Assembly: GCA_001275005.1 (NCBI GenBank)
Contig: JWZX01003230.1
Location: forward strand, 1-22,335
Direction: 5' to 3'
Source of the DNA: Chrysochromulina tobinii
Taxonomy: Eukaryota; Haptophyta; Prymnesiales; Chrysochromulinaceae
Length of the DNA stretch: 22,335 nucleotides
Part shown: positions 8,065 through 18,495 of the stretch, piece by piece
Layout: every line of letters starts with the position of its first letter
How positions within the stretch are numbered: the first letter of the stretch is position 1
Notes under the pieces: model-generated
The model's database searches: none
Seen by the model: only the letters and a program-made list of their open reading frames with translations
Told to the model about the DNA's origin: nothing
Translations under genes and position numbers: made by a program

Positions 8065-8440
8065 GTTAGCGAAGTAGAAAAGTAAGGTTCGAGTCTTGTT
8101 CGACGATCCAAACATCCATAGCGAATTGTATAAAGGCGAGCGATGTGCGATACTTTATCGTCGCGCCGTGTGGTGCCCGACCCCGACCGGCAGTGTGCTG
8201 TCTGCCGCTCTGCTGACGGTGGGTTCGAGACTTAGCTAAGCGCACACCAGCAGACCATCCGCCTGCCGCCTCCCAACCGTACCCGTCGGCACCGCGCCCA
8301 CTGCGTGGCGCCGTCTAGTTGAAGTATGCTGCTGCATGATTGGTAAGGCCGCACACCCGCCTTGCCCGCAATCCCAATCGCTTTCTGCCCCTCATGCTCA
8401 CAGCCATGAGTCGGGGCAATCAATGGTGAGCCGCCACGGC

Positions 8441-10576
8441 TTATCCCAAATCCACGCTTGCCACCGCTTTGGGATTTGGGCTTTGGGCTTTGGGATTTGG
8501 GCTAAGCTCGCCACGGCTTGCCACCGGCTCCTCTGCTGCCTCCTCCTCTGCCGCTACCTCCTCTGCCGCCTCTGTCTCTGCCCCCGCCACCGCGCCAAGC
8601 GCACCCAGACCCGTCGCGGCTGCCTCCGGCGGCGCCGGGCATGCCCCCACCGGCGCCGGCGCCGGAGGCGCTTTCGCGGACACGGCCGGCGTGTCCTGCT
8701 CAAGCGGCTTCGGGTCGATCCCTTTCATGCTACCACGCTGCACGGGACTCGTGAGATGGCTCAGCTTGCTCTCCATCGCCGACATCATGCTGCTCCGAAG
8801 CTCGTGATTCATATTCACAGCCTCATCGACACCGCGCCACTCGCCGGACGAGGCTGGATCAGACTGCTCTCCTTGCTGCGCCAGGCTGGCCCAGTGGCAA
8901 AGAAGCACCCACCAGGCACGAAACGTCTCAGCCTCGCCTTCGAGGAAGCCGTGCACCTTGCGCAGGACCTCACGGTTGGGGCTGTTGGTAAGCACGGAGT
9001 GCACAAAATCACCCGTCGAAAAGGCCGCGCCGAGGACCAGCAGGCTGCGCGACGTGACCGTGAAGCCGACCCGCATGAGGACTGGCGCCGCCACGCGCGC
9101 CGCCGCGCCGCCCGCATAGAGCGCGATCTTGCCCGCCACGTCTTCTGGCAGCGGCTCGGCGAAGCGCATCGGCATCGACGCGGCAACGAATTCCTCAGGA
9201 GGCACGTTGGGGAAGGAGTAGGCGATGAGCGCGCGAAGCTGGTGCTCGACCTTCTCCTGGGCCGCGCTCAGCTTCTTGAGCTTGTCCTTGACGCCCTCTT
9301 TTTGAGCATTCTGGCCGATGGCGTCGCCCGTGGCGGTGCCGATGCCCACGACGGCGCCCGCTGCGAGGAGGCCGAGGCCGACGGGCATGAGGGGCGTGAA
9401 AGCCATTCCAGTGCCGACCACAGAGAGGCCGGCCGAGAGGCCTTTCGCCCCGCGCGTCGCGTTCTCCTGGACGACAATGTCTTTCTCGTACTTCTGCAGC
9501 ACCATGGCGACGTCTTCGAGGCTCTGTAGTAGCGCAGGCAGCTCAGTGGCGACGAGGCGCGCGGCCGGAGCCTGCAGCTCGGCCAACTGCTCGGGGCTCA
9601 TCGCGCGCACCACGTCGTTCAGCCGCGAGCGCGCGGCGATGCACCGCTCCGTGCGCACAAAGAGGGCCGCGAGCCACACAGACGCGACCGCATACGCCTC
9701 CATCCCCCCCTTGTCGGCCCAATTGTCCTGCAGCCGACGCAGCACCACCATCTCCTCGTCGGTCGGAGGCGCGGGCTCCAGACTGCTCACGAGGACGTCG
9801 ACAAGCTTGTCGGCACCCTCAGCGCTTCCGAGGATGCTGTTCATCACCGCGCCGAGATCGGCCACCGCGGCCGCCTCCTCTTTCTTGGGACGGAGGAAGG
9901 CGGCGCTCAGCTGCGCGCGCACGCTCTCGGGCGTGGACGCGTCGGGGACTTTCGCCAGCTTGCTGCTCTCGCCACTCTTTCGTCCGACACTCGCGAAGGC
10001 CGCCTCCATGCTGCGGATGGCCGAGCGCAGCGAGTCAGCCATCCCGGCGTCTTCGACGGCGTTCGCCTGCTCCATGAGCTCCTTCCCAACCTCCGTAGAT
10101 GGCTCCACACCTTCCGCCATCTTCGCGACGTGCTGTCGGATGTTGTCATGGCCGAAGCCCACGCCGCCGTGCTCGAGCTCAATCCAGCCGCTCTCGTTTT
10201 TGTAGAACATCACCCACGAGCACCAGAGACGTTTGGATGCATTACGGGCGGACTCTGAAGCTCCAAACTTGAGGACATCCACCTTGCCGAAGCCGGTTTC
10301 CATGGCAACCATGAAGGCCTGTGACGCCGCGGCTGCTTGGGCCGCGCGTAATGCCCCGGATTTTTGCCGCGCAAGTTTGCCTCGCACGCGCGCTTGGATC
10401 TGAACGGCGGGGTTGGAGATCTTCACGCCGCGAACGGCTTTCGCGGCGCTCGCAGCTTTCGCGCCCACAAAGGAGAACGCAGACATCACGCGCTTGGCGT
10501 CATCCGTGGGCTGGACGACGCGGCGCGCGCCTGAACTTTGGGGAGCACTTGGTGCTGTGCTCGCGTTCGGGTTCAT
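8441..10576 (-). CDS. IQ-motif protein with ApoL-like membrane hairpin
   Basis: A single-exon 711-aa protein from an ATG. An exact IQ motif (IQARVRGKLAR, residues 60-70, IQxxxRGxxxR) should bind calmodulin or an EF-hand light chain. The middle is mainly helical. Residues about 377-420 (AKGLSAGLSVVGTGMAFTPL continuing MPVGLGLLAAGAVVGIGTA) form a Gly/Ala-rich hydrophobic hairpin flanked by charged helices (GVKDKLKKLSAAQEKVEHQL), the pattern of the apolipoprotein L family's membrane-inserting hairpin. A second hydrophobic stretch (RSLLVLGAAFSTGDFVHSVL) follows. The C-terminal 130 residues are low-complexity Pro/Ala/Glu, ending in two SPNPKA repeats. ApoL assignment is by pattern only; a generic membrane-associated helical protein is the alternative. 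Divergent from CFAP161 by 230 bp. Confidence 0.8.
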   Translation of the reverse strand: MNPNASTAPSAPQSSGARRVVQPTDDAKRVMSAFSFVGAKAASAAKAVRGVKISNPAVQIQARVRGKLARQKSGALRAAQAAAASQAFMVAMETGFGKVDVLKFGASESARNASKRLWCSWVMFYKNESGWIELEHGGVGFGHDNIRQHVAKMAEGVEPSTEVGKELMEQANAVEDAGMADSLRSAIRSMEAAFASVGRKSGESSKLAKVPDASTPESVRAQLSAAFLRPKKEEAAAVADLGAVMNSILGSAEGADKLVDVLVSSLEPAPPTDEEMVVLRRLQDNWADKGGMEAYAVASVWLAALFVRTERCIAARSRLNDVVRAMSPEQLAELQAPAARLVATELPALLQSLEDVAMVLQKYEKDIVVQENATRGAKGLSAGLSVVGTGMAFTPLMPVGLGLLAAGAVVGIGTATGDAIGQNAQKEGVKDKLKKLSAAQEKVEHQLRALIAYSFPNVPPEEFVAASMPMRFAEPLPEDVAGKIALYAGGAAARVAAPVLMRVGFTVTSRSLLVLGAAFSTGDFVHSVLTNSPNREVLRKVHGFLEGEAETFRAWWVLLCHWASLAQQGEQSDPASSGEWRGVDEAVNMNHELRSSMMSAMESKLSHLTSPVQRGSMKGIDPKPLEQDTPAVSAKAPPAPAPVGACPAPPEAAATGLGALGAVAGAETEAAEEVAAEEEAAEEPVASRGELSPNPKAQSPNPKAVASVDLG
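8462..8505. repeat. TTTGGGATTTGGGCTTTGGGC-type short repeats in the IQ gene 3' end
   Basis: TTTGGG alternates with A/C on the plus strand; on the coding strand it encodes the two SPNPKA units at the C-terminus. Together with CCCAAATCC at 8446-8454 it forms a 9-bp inverted repeat. The unit is not the plain TTAGGG or TTTAGGG telomere type. Confidence 0.6.
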
Positions 10577-10806
10577 CGTGCTCCGCGGCGAGGAGTTTCA
10601 GCGGCACGATGAGTCTGCGAGACGGCATGCGAAGGAATCGAGCAATGACCCGAACTTGACCAAATCAGTCGCACACACGGTACAACCGTTACAGTGAGCA
10701 GGCCAACGTCACCTTCGAACTGAAACGCTCACCGCGGCGCGCGAGTTGCGAAGTCCTGACCGTTCTATTGTGACCCGCTCGAGACTCTGCAGTGCGCTCG
10801 CGCAAG
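10577..10806. promoter_or_regulatory. Bidirectional promoter region (IQ protein / CFAP161)
   Basis: 230 bp separate two divergent ATGs. No TATA box is obvious and no ACATGTAC copy is present. Shared regulation of the two genes is inferred from the spacing only. Confidence 0.45.
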
Positions 10807-11697
10807 ATGTCGTCGACGCCAGTGGGCTACCTATACACGCCTCAGCAGCTGGCCGGCAGCTTGAGCTACGGTTCGGGCGTGCGGCTCGGCAACTGGCGGG
10901 AGGATGACGAGGTGGCTAAGATGCGCATGATGAACTACATCCAGAAGAAGGAGTCGATGGATTTGGTGCTGCTCAAGAAGCAGGCGGTGCTGGGGCCGCA
11001 GCTCGCGCCCGCGATCCTGAGCGCCCCGCCGGCGGACAGTATGCTGAAATTCGGCGACAAGGTGATGATCAAATCGGAGATGAACAACGGATGCCTCTCG
11101 GTCAGCATGGGCCAGAAGCTCATCAGCGATCTGGGTGAGCTGTACACGGTCACCGGCAGCGCCTCAACGGAGCCAAGGACCCGCAACGCCATCGAGATCG
11201 TCAGCTTAGAGGGCGTGCCAGACGGCCAACCCGTGTGCTATGGGATGAAGATCGCGCTCAAGTTCTCGAGCGCCCTCGGCGTCCAGGGCTACCTCGGGTC
11301 AGCGCGTGCGGCGGGCGTCCCAACGGCGACGCAGCTCATTGGCAAGCAGGAGTGCTACATGCGTGTCGTCGAGCCCGGCGCGCAGGTGCCGTATGAGTGC
11401 GCGTGGACGATCCTGCCGCAGCACGTGGACGACCGCATCGCCACCAACGGCACGCCCGTCGACGCGACGGTGCCGCTGCTCTTCTCGCACTGCTTCACAA
11501 ACAGGCGGCTCTCATGCGTCAACATTGGAATGCCTACCGACTTCGGCATGGAGTGCGGCGTGTGCGCGCACACGTACGTGGAGACGAGGAAAGTCAACAA
11601 GCTCATGCGCGAGACCCTCGGACGCCCCACCAACGGCCTCATCAGCAAAACCGAGACGACGGAGTGCCTCTGGACTCTCGTCTTTCACGAGTATTGA
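10807..11697 (+). CDS. CFAP161: CFAP161, cilia- and flagella-associated protein
   Basis: A 296-aa protein from the ATG at 10807 (MSSTPVGYLYTPQQLAG); the frame is open five codons further upstream but only to a GTG. CFAP161 is a microtubule inner protein lining the axonemal doublets of motile cilia. Family features visible here are GVRLGNWREDD near the N-terminus (GVRIGNW in animals), FGDKVMI (GDKVML), a central beta-rich part with a YGMKIAL segment, and the C-terminal block FSHCFTNRRLSCVNIGMPTD followed by ECGVCAHTYVETRKVNK, which matches the animal NHCHTNRGLA...VAHTYLDSHRVEK pattern. Its length matches the animal protein of about 300 aa. No signal or TM segment and no intron. It supports a motile, flagellated stage. 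Confidence 0.88.
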   Translation: MSSTPVGYLYTPQQLAGSLSYGSGVRLGNWREDDEVAKMRMMNYIQKKESMDLVLLKKQAVLGPQLAPAILSAPPADSMLKFGDKVMIKSEMNNGCLSVSMGQKLISDLGELYTVTGSASTEPRTRNAIEIVSLEGVPDGQPVCYGMKIALKFSSALGVQGYLGSARAAGVPTATQLIGKQECYMRVVEPGAQVPYECAWTILPQHVDDRIATNGTPVDATVPLLFSHCFTNRRLSCVNIGMPTDFGMECGVCAHTYVETRKVNKLMRETLGRPTNGLISKTETTECLWTLVFHEY

Positions 11698-12780
11698 TGA
11701 CACTTGATGGTACTCGAGTGGGCGAGGCGACGGAACGAGCGCTCCTCGCTGCACTCTCTCCCCGAGCCCGCGTGAGCGCCGGCTAGTCACCCATAAGGGG
11801 CCCGCTCCCCTCGAGCGCGATCGAGGTCGGCGGGCAGCCGCACCTTGGTGAGCGCGGCAGCGCGCCAAAATGTGAACGTTTGCGCTCTTGAAACCATCGA
11901 CGGACGCAATCTCGAGAGGTGACGCTGTCCAACGCGACGTGTGTGTGTGTGAAGTGACACGATCTCTAGAGAACAGCGTTGCTTCTGACACGTGTTTACA
12001 GACTGCGCACATGCGACCCATGGCGCCTGCAGTTGCGGCCGACTGCGTTCGCGCTCTCGGTCCTGCCGGCCACCTGCAGCTGCACCCTGACGCGAGAGAG
12101 AGGACCGCGACGGACCGAGACACACACACGAAATTGGCGCCAACATGGTATACTCATATAGAAGTGCCCACGGCACCAGGCCACGGCCTTGGCGGTACTG
12201 ACAAACGCGCGTGCGACCGGCGCGAAAGTACGGCGCGCGGGTTTTAACGCCCGGCGCCGGCCCGGCCCGCGCCCGGGCAGGCTCCGGGACGGCCCTGACC
12301 GCTGACCCATTGGAGCCCTGACCGCGGCCCGGACGATAGAGCTCAGAGGTCCTGTCGACTCTGCGATAGAAGGGACAACGATGGCCCGGCGCGCACTCCG
12401 GTCTCCGCACCTCGGCCTCGCCGGCCCGGCGTCGAGACCGCTAAGCGAAGCACGTAACGGGGCCGCCCCGAGAACGTCGCACGCACACAATGATTGGCCG
12501 CGGATCTCTTCGCCACGAGCCCGCGCCCCGCGCCACGAACACGCACATATGCTCCGCTGGAACTTCCGACTGTGACTTCACATCCGCGCGGCCGTTGAGG
12601 TTGGCCATCGTCCCCTCCGTCACCTATCCGTCACCCTGGATGCTGTCCACGCACATGAGATGCCCAACGATCACGCACAGCACACACTGCGGCGCACACT
12701 CACACCAGTACACAAGTGCGCCTTCTCGCGGCAGGTTCTCATCCCCACCCGCATCCCCATGCCTGCCATCCTCGTGCACA
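11698..12780. other. Convergent intergenic region, non-coding
   Basis: It lies between the 3' ends of CFAP161 (+) and the WD40 gene (-). Long open frames on both strands are GC-driven and lack domains. It contains a short (GT)6 run at 11939-11951, an ACACACAC run near 12121-12129, and a very GC-rich, self-complementary stretch at about 12250-12290 (CCCGGCGCCGGCCC, GCGCCCGGGC). I see no RNA gene. Confidence 0.55.
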
Positions 12781-15700
12781 TCAGATTATGTCCGCCCGGG
12801 GAGGGGGAGGAGGGGGGGGAGGGGGCGTCGGCTCCGCCGCCGAGTCTGCTCCAGGCGTCCCCCCCGGCGGCAGCTCGAACACGTCCACGCCCCCGCCCTC
12901 AAGTCCGACAGTGAGCAACACGTTGGGCTGGCCTTTGGGCGTCGTCACGCTGATCGTCTGCGGCACAGCCTCGAGAGGGAGCTCGACGCACACGTGCATC
13001 GACGGAGACGTAACGATCACTAGCTGGCCCTTGGAGCCCTCCATCGACATGGCGATCACAAGCAGCCCATTCGGCGTCGCGGCTGCGTCGACGATCGTGC
13101 CGGGCACTTTGCCACTCTCGGGCCAATTTTGCATGCCGGTCTCGGCGTTCGGGCCGAAGGTCTTGACGAGCACGGCTCCGGAAGACTGGCGGCAGAAGAG
13201 CACGATGGTGTTGTCGACGAGCCAACGGAAATGAATCGGGGTCACTCCCTCGTCGAGCATCACCTCACGTGTGAGAACCAGCGACTTGCGCTCGTCCTGC
13301 AGCTCGTACACAACGCAGACTCGGGTCCTCTCGCTGGCCACGGGCACCGCGAGCGCGCCGAGGAACTTGCCGTTGGGCGAGAACTGGAGGTCCTCGAAGG
13401 TCAAGCCGTCGAGGTCATCATTCGCAGAGGAGGATGACATCATCGATGAGAGCGAGAAGCGACGCTCTTTGGCGAGTTTGAGCTTCATCGCCGTCGCGGA
13501 CCACTCAACGCCTTCGAAGCCCTGCGACACCTTGATGGTGGACTTGGAGGCGAGGGCCAGCGCGGGCGAGAACATGGACGAGTACCAGGCGGCGGCCTGA
13601 ATCGCGCTCTTGTGCTTGCCCGTCGAGCCCGAGGTCGAGATGTCCATCGACATCGAATCCCATACGGCGAAGGTACCGTCCTGCATGCCCACGGCGAGCT
13701 GGCCCGCGAGATTCCACGTGGTGATCGCCGGATCGAATTGCTTCTGCCCTTTGGTGAACATGCCCTTGTAGCTCATGCCACTCCACATCTGCACTCCATG
13801 GTCAGTCTTCGTGTCCCACAGCGCGATGCCGTGGCCACGGATCGCGATCGCGAGCACCGACTGTGACGTCGGGTCCCACGAGAGTGAAATGATGGTGTCG
13901 GGCAGACCTTCCTTCATGATCTTCTTCATCGAGCCATCCGCGAGCCGCTGCACGACCACAATCTCCTGCTTGTCGTTCACGACGGCGAGCAGCTGACGCG
14001 AGTGCGACCAGGCGACGAACATTCTGCCCCCGAAGCCACACGTGGCGCCATCACCGGCGCTCAACGAGAGGAGCTTGCGCGGCCTACCGCAGGTGGCGCT
14101 GAGCATGATCGCAGCGGCCGCGCGCGTGATGCCCACTGCGACGGTGGTATCGTCCGTGGTGCGCCGACGCACGGAGAGCAGGGTCAGGTCCAACTTGGTC
14201 ATCTTGGGGATGGGTAGGCGGAAGATCTGGCCGTCGGAGCGGCCGAGAAGCAAGAACTCGCCGTCGGTGCTGCCCTGCAGCTTCTGATAGCGCACCCCGT
14301 CGGGCGCCTGCGGGATAGTCATCGTACCGGTAATCGAGAGTAGCAGAGGGTCGAAGAAGGTGACGCACGAGGCGCTGGCGATGGCGACGTGGCCCGTCAG
14401 CTTGCACAGGCACGCTGAGAAGACCCCCGCCTCGCAAGGCTTGTGTTGATCCTCCATCAGGACACCCTCGCCCGTCCCGTATTGCAGGAAGCGCACGTAC
14501 CCATTACTCGTCACCACCGCCACCATCTCGTTCTCAAGCCACACAAGCTCCTGGATGCCGCCAATGGTTGCTGCGGGGGAAAGGGAGCGACGGAGGCGTG
14601 GGCTCGGGGCAGTGGCCGCAGCAGTGGCCGCAGCAACGGTCGCAGCAACAGCCGCAGCGGCGGGTGCAGGGGCAGGGGCTTCGGGCGGCGGCGGGAGGGG
14701 TTGGAATAGCGTTGGGGGGTCAGGGGCTGACGCATACAGTTCGGATGCATCTCGCCGACTGGGGTAAGGGTCGTCGAGACCGTCTTGCCGTTGTCGTTGA
14801 TCTTGACCCCATACAAGCACAGGTGGCGGAAGATGGAAGTGCCCGCGATGGCGCTCATCGTCTGGCCGCTCGGCGAGAACTCGAGCTCTTGCAACGCCAG
14901 GTCGTTGTCGAGCAGCTCGAGCTTGGCGGAGGTCGCTTCCCATGAGGCGTTGAGCAATGGCTCGGAGACCTTGATCTGATTCTTGGAGCCGAGCGCGAGG
15001 ATGTCGCCGCCGAAGCCCCACGCGCCGCACGTGATCGCGTTCTTGTGCTTGCCCGCAAAGTGTTTCCGGCTGATGAAGGTTTCGTTGGACTCGAGGTCCC
15101 AGCACGCAAAGTTACCGTCGGCGAGGCCAAGCACCAGCTTGCGCGTCTTGGACCACTTGGCGAAGGTCGTATGGAACGCGGCGTTCTTCGAGCTCGAGCT
15201 CAGCATCGAGCCTTGAAACTGCATCCCCTCCCATTGCTGCACACAGTCGGGCTTGGACGGAAACCATAGGAACGCACCACCGTGGTCCTGCACGGCCGCC
15301 AGCGCCGCGCCGGATGGCTCCCAGCCAAGGAATATGCACCGCCCTTCCTTTGGAAGCTGCGCGGCACAAGCGTGGGGGTCGGGGGAGGCCGCAGCGCTCA
15401 GAGCCAACGGTCGTCGTGAGCACACGAGCGCGCCACCACAGAGGCACAGCGGCATCGCCGAGAGGCTCGGGCAGGGTCGGGCACAGCTCTCGAGGCGGCC
15501 GCGGCGCGCGCAGAGGCGGTGTGGCGGCGAGGCACCTGCACGCGGTAAATGGTCTTCCCCGTCTGGTCGATGACCTTGAGCAGCTGCGACGACTCGATCT
15601 GCTCAGCCACCCGGCGCAAGGCCGCGCGGCGGCACGCACGAACGATCGTGAGAGGGAGCGCAAGCGAGAGGTGCATGCGTAGGGCATCGCCTGGCGGCGG

Positions 15701-16112
15701 GCGGAGCAGCGGTTTGCCGTATGCGTGCAGTCCGCGCGAGGAGCGTGTGCGCGGGGCCCGAGGGCTGCGTGTAAACGCGGCGTACCAAGGCCAGGAGCTT
15801 TTGATCTGAGTTCCAATCCCATTGCGAGACGGAGGTGCCCTCCTCCTCCGGTGCGTATAGCGCGCTCGCCTGACCCTCGACCACGGGTGCCACGGGTTTC
15901 TTGGGAGTAGACGGAGCAGCCGGGACACTCACCTGGATCTCCCTGCTCATGTTTGTTCCAACCCCATCCGCGTCATCCGAAATAGTCTTTGCGGATGAGA
16001 GCGAGGCGGACCCTGAAAACTTGGTGGTGTTGGCGGCCCGCGCGCGCGCCATACGTGAGCTGTACTGGTTTGCTTTCTTATTAGCCTGAGCGTCATTGGC
16101 GAGGAGCGACAT
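12781..16112 (-). CDS. Double WD40 beta-propeller protein, IFT144/WDR19-like, four exons
   Basis: Predicted 936 aa from exons 16112-15777, 15601-15536, 15356-14738 and 14570-12781. The introns are 175, 179 and 167 nt, all GT-AG; the third has a clean pyrimidine tract (CTCCCTTTCCCCCGCAG). The first acceptor could be 3 nt further on. All junctions restore frame, and they match the uninterrupted second half of the protein. Two WD40 propellers are seen, about residues 95-515 and 520-910. Each has a matching block: AGKHKNAITCGAW...LALGSKNQIKVS near 235 and TGKHKSAIQAAAW...LALASKSTIKVS near 657, about 422 residues apart. These recall the GKH..ITCG.W..LALG block of IFT144/WDR19 (IFT-A, retrograde flagellar transport). 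The TPR/helical part of WDR19 is missing; the protein ends in a poly-Pro tail. It could be another WD40 scaffold. N-terminal 90 residues are low-complexity. Confidence 0.85.
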
Positions 16113-16223
16113 CGTCGCCTGTCTCCTCGCCGCGGTGCTCTCTCAATGGCGAAGATGCGACCTGCTGGGTGGGTGCAGATATGGGACCTACCCCCTTAGT
16201 GCAGAGGCGTCGCGGAGCGGGGG

Positions 16224-17925
16224 TTACAGAAATACTTGTAGCGCGCGTTGTGTTGAACAAACTGCGTCTACCAAACATCGTTGATTGCACATACTCATTT
16301 CTGCGCTGGTTTCTATTTTGCGAGTCTCCCAACGGATCACCCAAACGCTGCTTTGAATCCTGAACCTCGCTTTTTCGCTCTGGTTTTCGACTCGTTCGAC
16401 CCTGCACCCTCCGGTGCTCGTCAACCATTCCGCGGCCACCTCTGGCGGGAGATAGAAGGCCCTGGCGGCGTGAGCCGGGCCGTAATGGTCGGTCCACACG
16501 CGAATCAGATAGCGCAGGGACGCATCCGTAACTGTGGAGGCGCAGCGTCGCCTCCAGGGTGCCGCCTGGCTCACAGTCGTCCAATTGTTCCAGCTCGTCT
16601 TGGCAGGGCACGCCGCCCAGCCACGCGAGGCAAAGTGGTCAAACCAGCCGATCGCAATGGAACGATCGAGTGCGGGTCGCGGCGCTGTGAGCTTGGTGAC
16701 GTCAAGCAGAATGGCACGCGGGTCAGCACACGAGTTGATCGAGTTGGGGCAGCAATACGAGAGTATTGCTCGGCACAATGTTATAAGCGGGGTTGAGCAT
16801 GCACTTGGCCCGGCAGGGATTACTGTCGAAGCCACTGTTTTTCAACAGATAGTCAAACAGCAAGGGCTCGTTGGGTGACGCTGTCGTCGGCTCCCCATCC
16901 GATGTCCACGTGATTTCATAGCGCAGCGCCTCCGCCAATAGTGACCAGATGTAGTGCAACACAGGATCCATGGCCGTAGTGTCCGCCTCGACAAACGCAT
17001 CGTGTCGTCGGACGGTGCCATTCACAGTCCACCCTCTCGTACCATGACGCCGAACGGCTGCAGTGAAACAACTCAGAAAGATGGCCGGGAATGCGATCAG
17101 CGTGTCGGGCAAGCGTGGGTGTCTGGACTGTCGCCACATTGAGGCCGGATTCCAGACTCCTTGACGGTAGCGGACCACGAGGTCCTCCTGCTCGTCTCGA
17201 ATGTCTCGCCAATGGCCGCCCATCTCGCGGAACCAGAAGCGGAACCCACTGAGCATGGGTAGGGGCCCGAGGAGCTGTGAAACGTCCACCTTGAAATGCA
17301 AGTCATACCGTGTAAGGATGACTGCATCGTAGTAGTCTGCCGCAAGCGAGGATGTGTTCAGGCGTGCCGATGTGTAAGAGGGGGCTGCGGACAATGGTCC
17401 GTGGACGCGTGGTCTTCGCCGATAGCGTGCCACGAAGCGTTGGACGGCACTCAGTGCGACGATGGTCGTGAGCACCTGAGCTGATCCGAGCTCGCGGATG
17501 CGCGTGACGGTGGCAATGCGCCCAACGAACGGCGCCAGCAATAGCTTGAGTTTCATCTCGCCCAAGGTGTCATATATGGACAAATGCAGGTCGGCCGCGC
17601 CACCGTCGCGTTCAAACGGCGCGACGAAATCTCGTGCCATGTCATGGAGAGCCTTCTGATGCAGACCGAGTGTTATCAGGTCTTTATCAGGCAAGATCTT
17701 CACGGAGCCAGCGCCCCCACTCCGAAACGCAAACCCTCGCAAAACTATGGCCACATGCTGAGTCACCGCGGTCTCGAGCTCACCCATAGTGCTGTTGAGA
17801 AAGACGGTTCCCAAGTATGCGTGGCGCTCCATGGATTGCAGTACATGACGAACACCAGGTCGAGAAGCCATTTTGCCTGCAAAGTGCGACTCACACCGTG
17901 CAGCATAGTCTTGCAGACTCGGCAT
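16224..17925 (-). CDS. Unidentified protein resembling an algal sugar transferase, two exons
   Basis: Predicted 538 aa: exon 1 17925-16777, an 85-nt phase-0 intron (GTGCCGAGC to GTCACCAAG), exon 2 16691-16224. Features seen: TQHVAIVLRGFAFR (typical first strand), DYYDAVILTRYDLHFKVDVS near residue 200, then a GFRFWFREMGGHW block, DTLIAFPAIFLSCF, NEPLLFDYLLKNSGFDSNPC and CRAKCMLNPAYNI. The VILTRYDL strand and the late Cys cluster suggest an alpha/beta transferase-like fold, perhaps acting on glycans in the secretory pathway, but I cannot name the family. Start choice: the ATG at 17925 is the first in frame, though the frame is open to 18090 (HSSSFCFLEIYRHGVGASAA) without an ATG, so a 5' exon carrying a signal or anchor may be missing. 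The stop lies only 111 bp before the WD40 gene start. Confidence 0.65.
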
Positions 17926-18170
17926 TCGCTGTGCAGCGAAGCAGCTGTGGGAGGGATGCGCCGCCCGCGCGGCAGACGCGCCGACGCCGTGGCGATAAAT
18001 TTCCAGAAAACAGAAGCTCGAGCTGTGAATAGGAATCCGGAAGCCAAAAACGCCTGAACGGTCGCCCGTGTAGATCACAGAGTTGGGCACACCCCTTAAA
18101 AGTCAAGTCATGTCATGTCACACACGAGGCTAATTTTTTCTGAAGATGTAGATGTCTACAAGATGTGAGT

Positions 18171-18186
18171 GTACATGTACATGTAC
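18171..18186. promoter_or_regulatory. GTACATGTACATGTAC double palindrome
   Basis: Two overlapping GTACATGTAC palindromes, 246 bp upstream of the minus-strand ATG at 17925. It is the longest version of the motif in the window. Confidence 0.45.
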
Positions 18187-18495
18187 CGGAGGTAACCCTT
18201 GCCACGCCCACGAGAGTATCTTAGATACCTGACATCGTCTGCGTGCATGTGCGTGCACCTCTCGTTGAATCCGCGGCGGCCTCTTGATGGACGCGACGAT
18301 TATTGTGCTCGCTCCCGGCAATCAGGTCATGCACTGCGAATGAATCGTCAGCACAAGAACTCTTGCTTCATGCTTCTCGGTTGAGATCGACAAAAGAAGA
18401 GCGTCCCCGCGGGCCGAAGGACCCGGTGCGTCGCCGCGGCATGTTAGGAAGAGGTCAGTACAGTGTGTGAGGCATACTTGTCCTGTTGTGCAACG

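Larger units (their letters stand above)
7361..8440. other. Convergent intergenic region, non-coding
   Basis: It lies between the 3' ends of the Tic22 gene (+) and the IQ-motif gene (-). No convincing gene is found on either strand. It holds a 13-bp stem-loop just after Tic22 (7399-7437), a TTCG-loop hairpin (7796-7815), a GTACATGT site (8057-8064) and three copies of a GGTTCGAG(A/T)CT motif (7913, 8086, 8222). A GC-rich palindromic stretch lies at about 7850-7900. Confidence 0.55.

Noticed and set aside
8067-8096. tRNA-like A box (TAGCGAAG) and B box (GGTTCGAGTCT)
   Set aside because: The boxes are too close together and the T-arm and acceptor stems do not pair; no tRNA can be folded.
8462-8505. 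Telomere-like TTTGGG repeats
   Set aside because: Short, mixed with A/C changes, and in frame at the end of a real coding sequence (SPNPKA repeats).
11787-12410. Minus-strand 207-aa ORF between CFAP161 and the WD40 gene
   Set aside because: No recognisable domain, Arg/Ala-rich from GC content, with equally long ORFs on the other strand.
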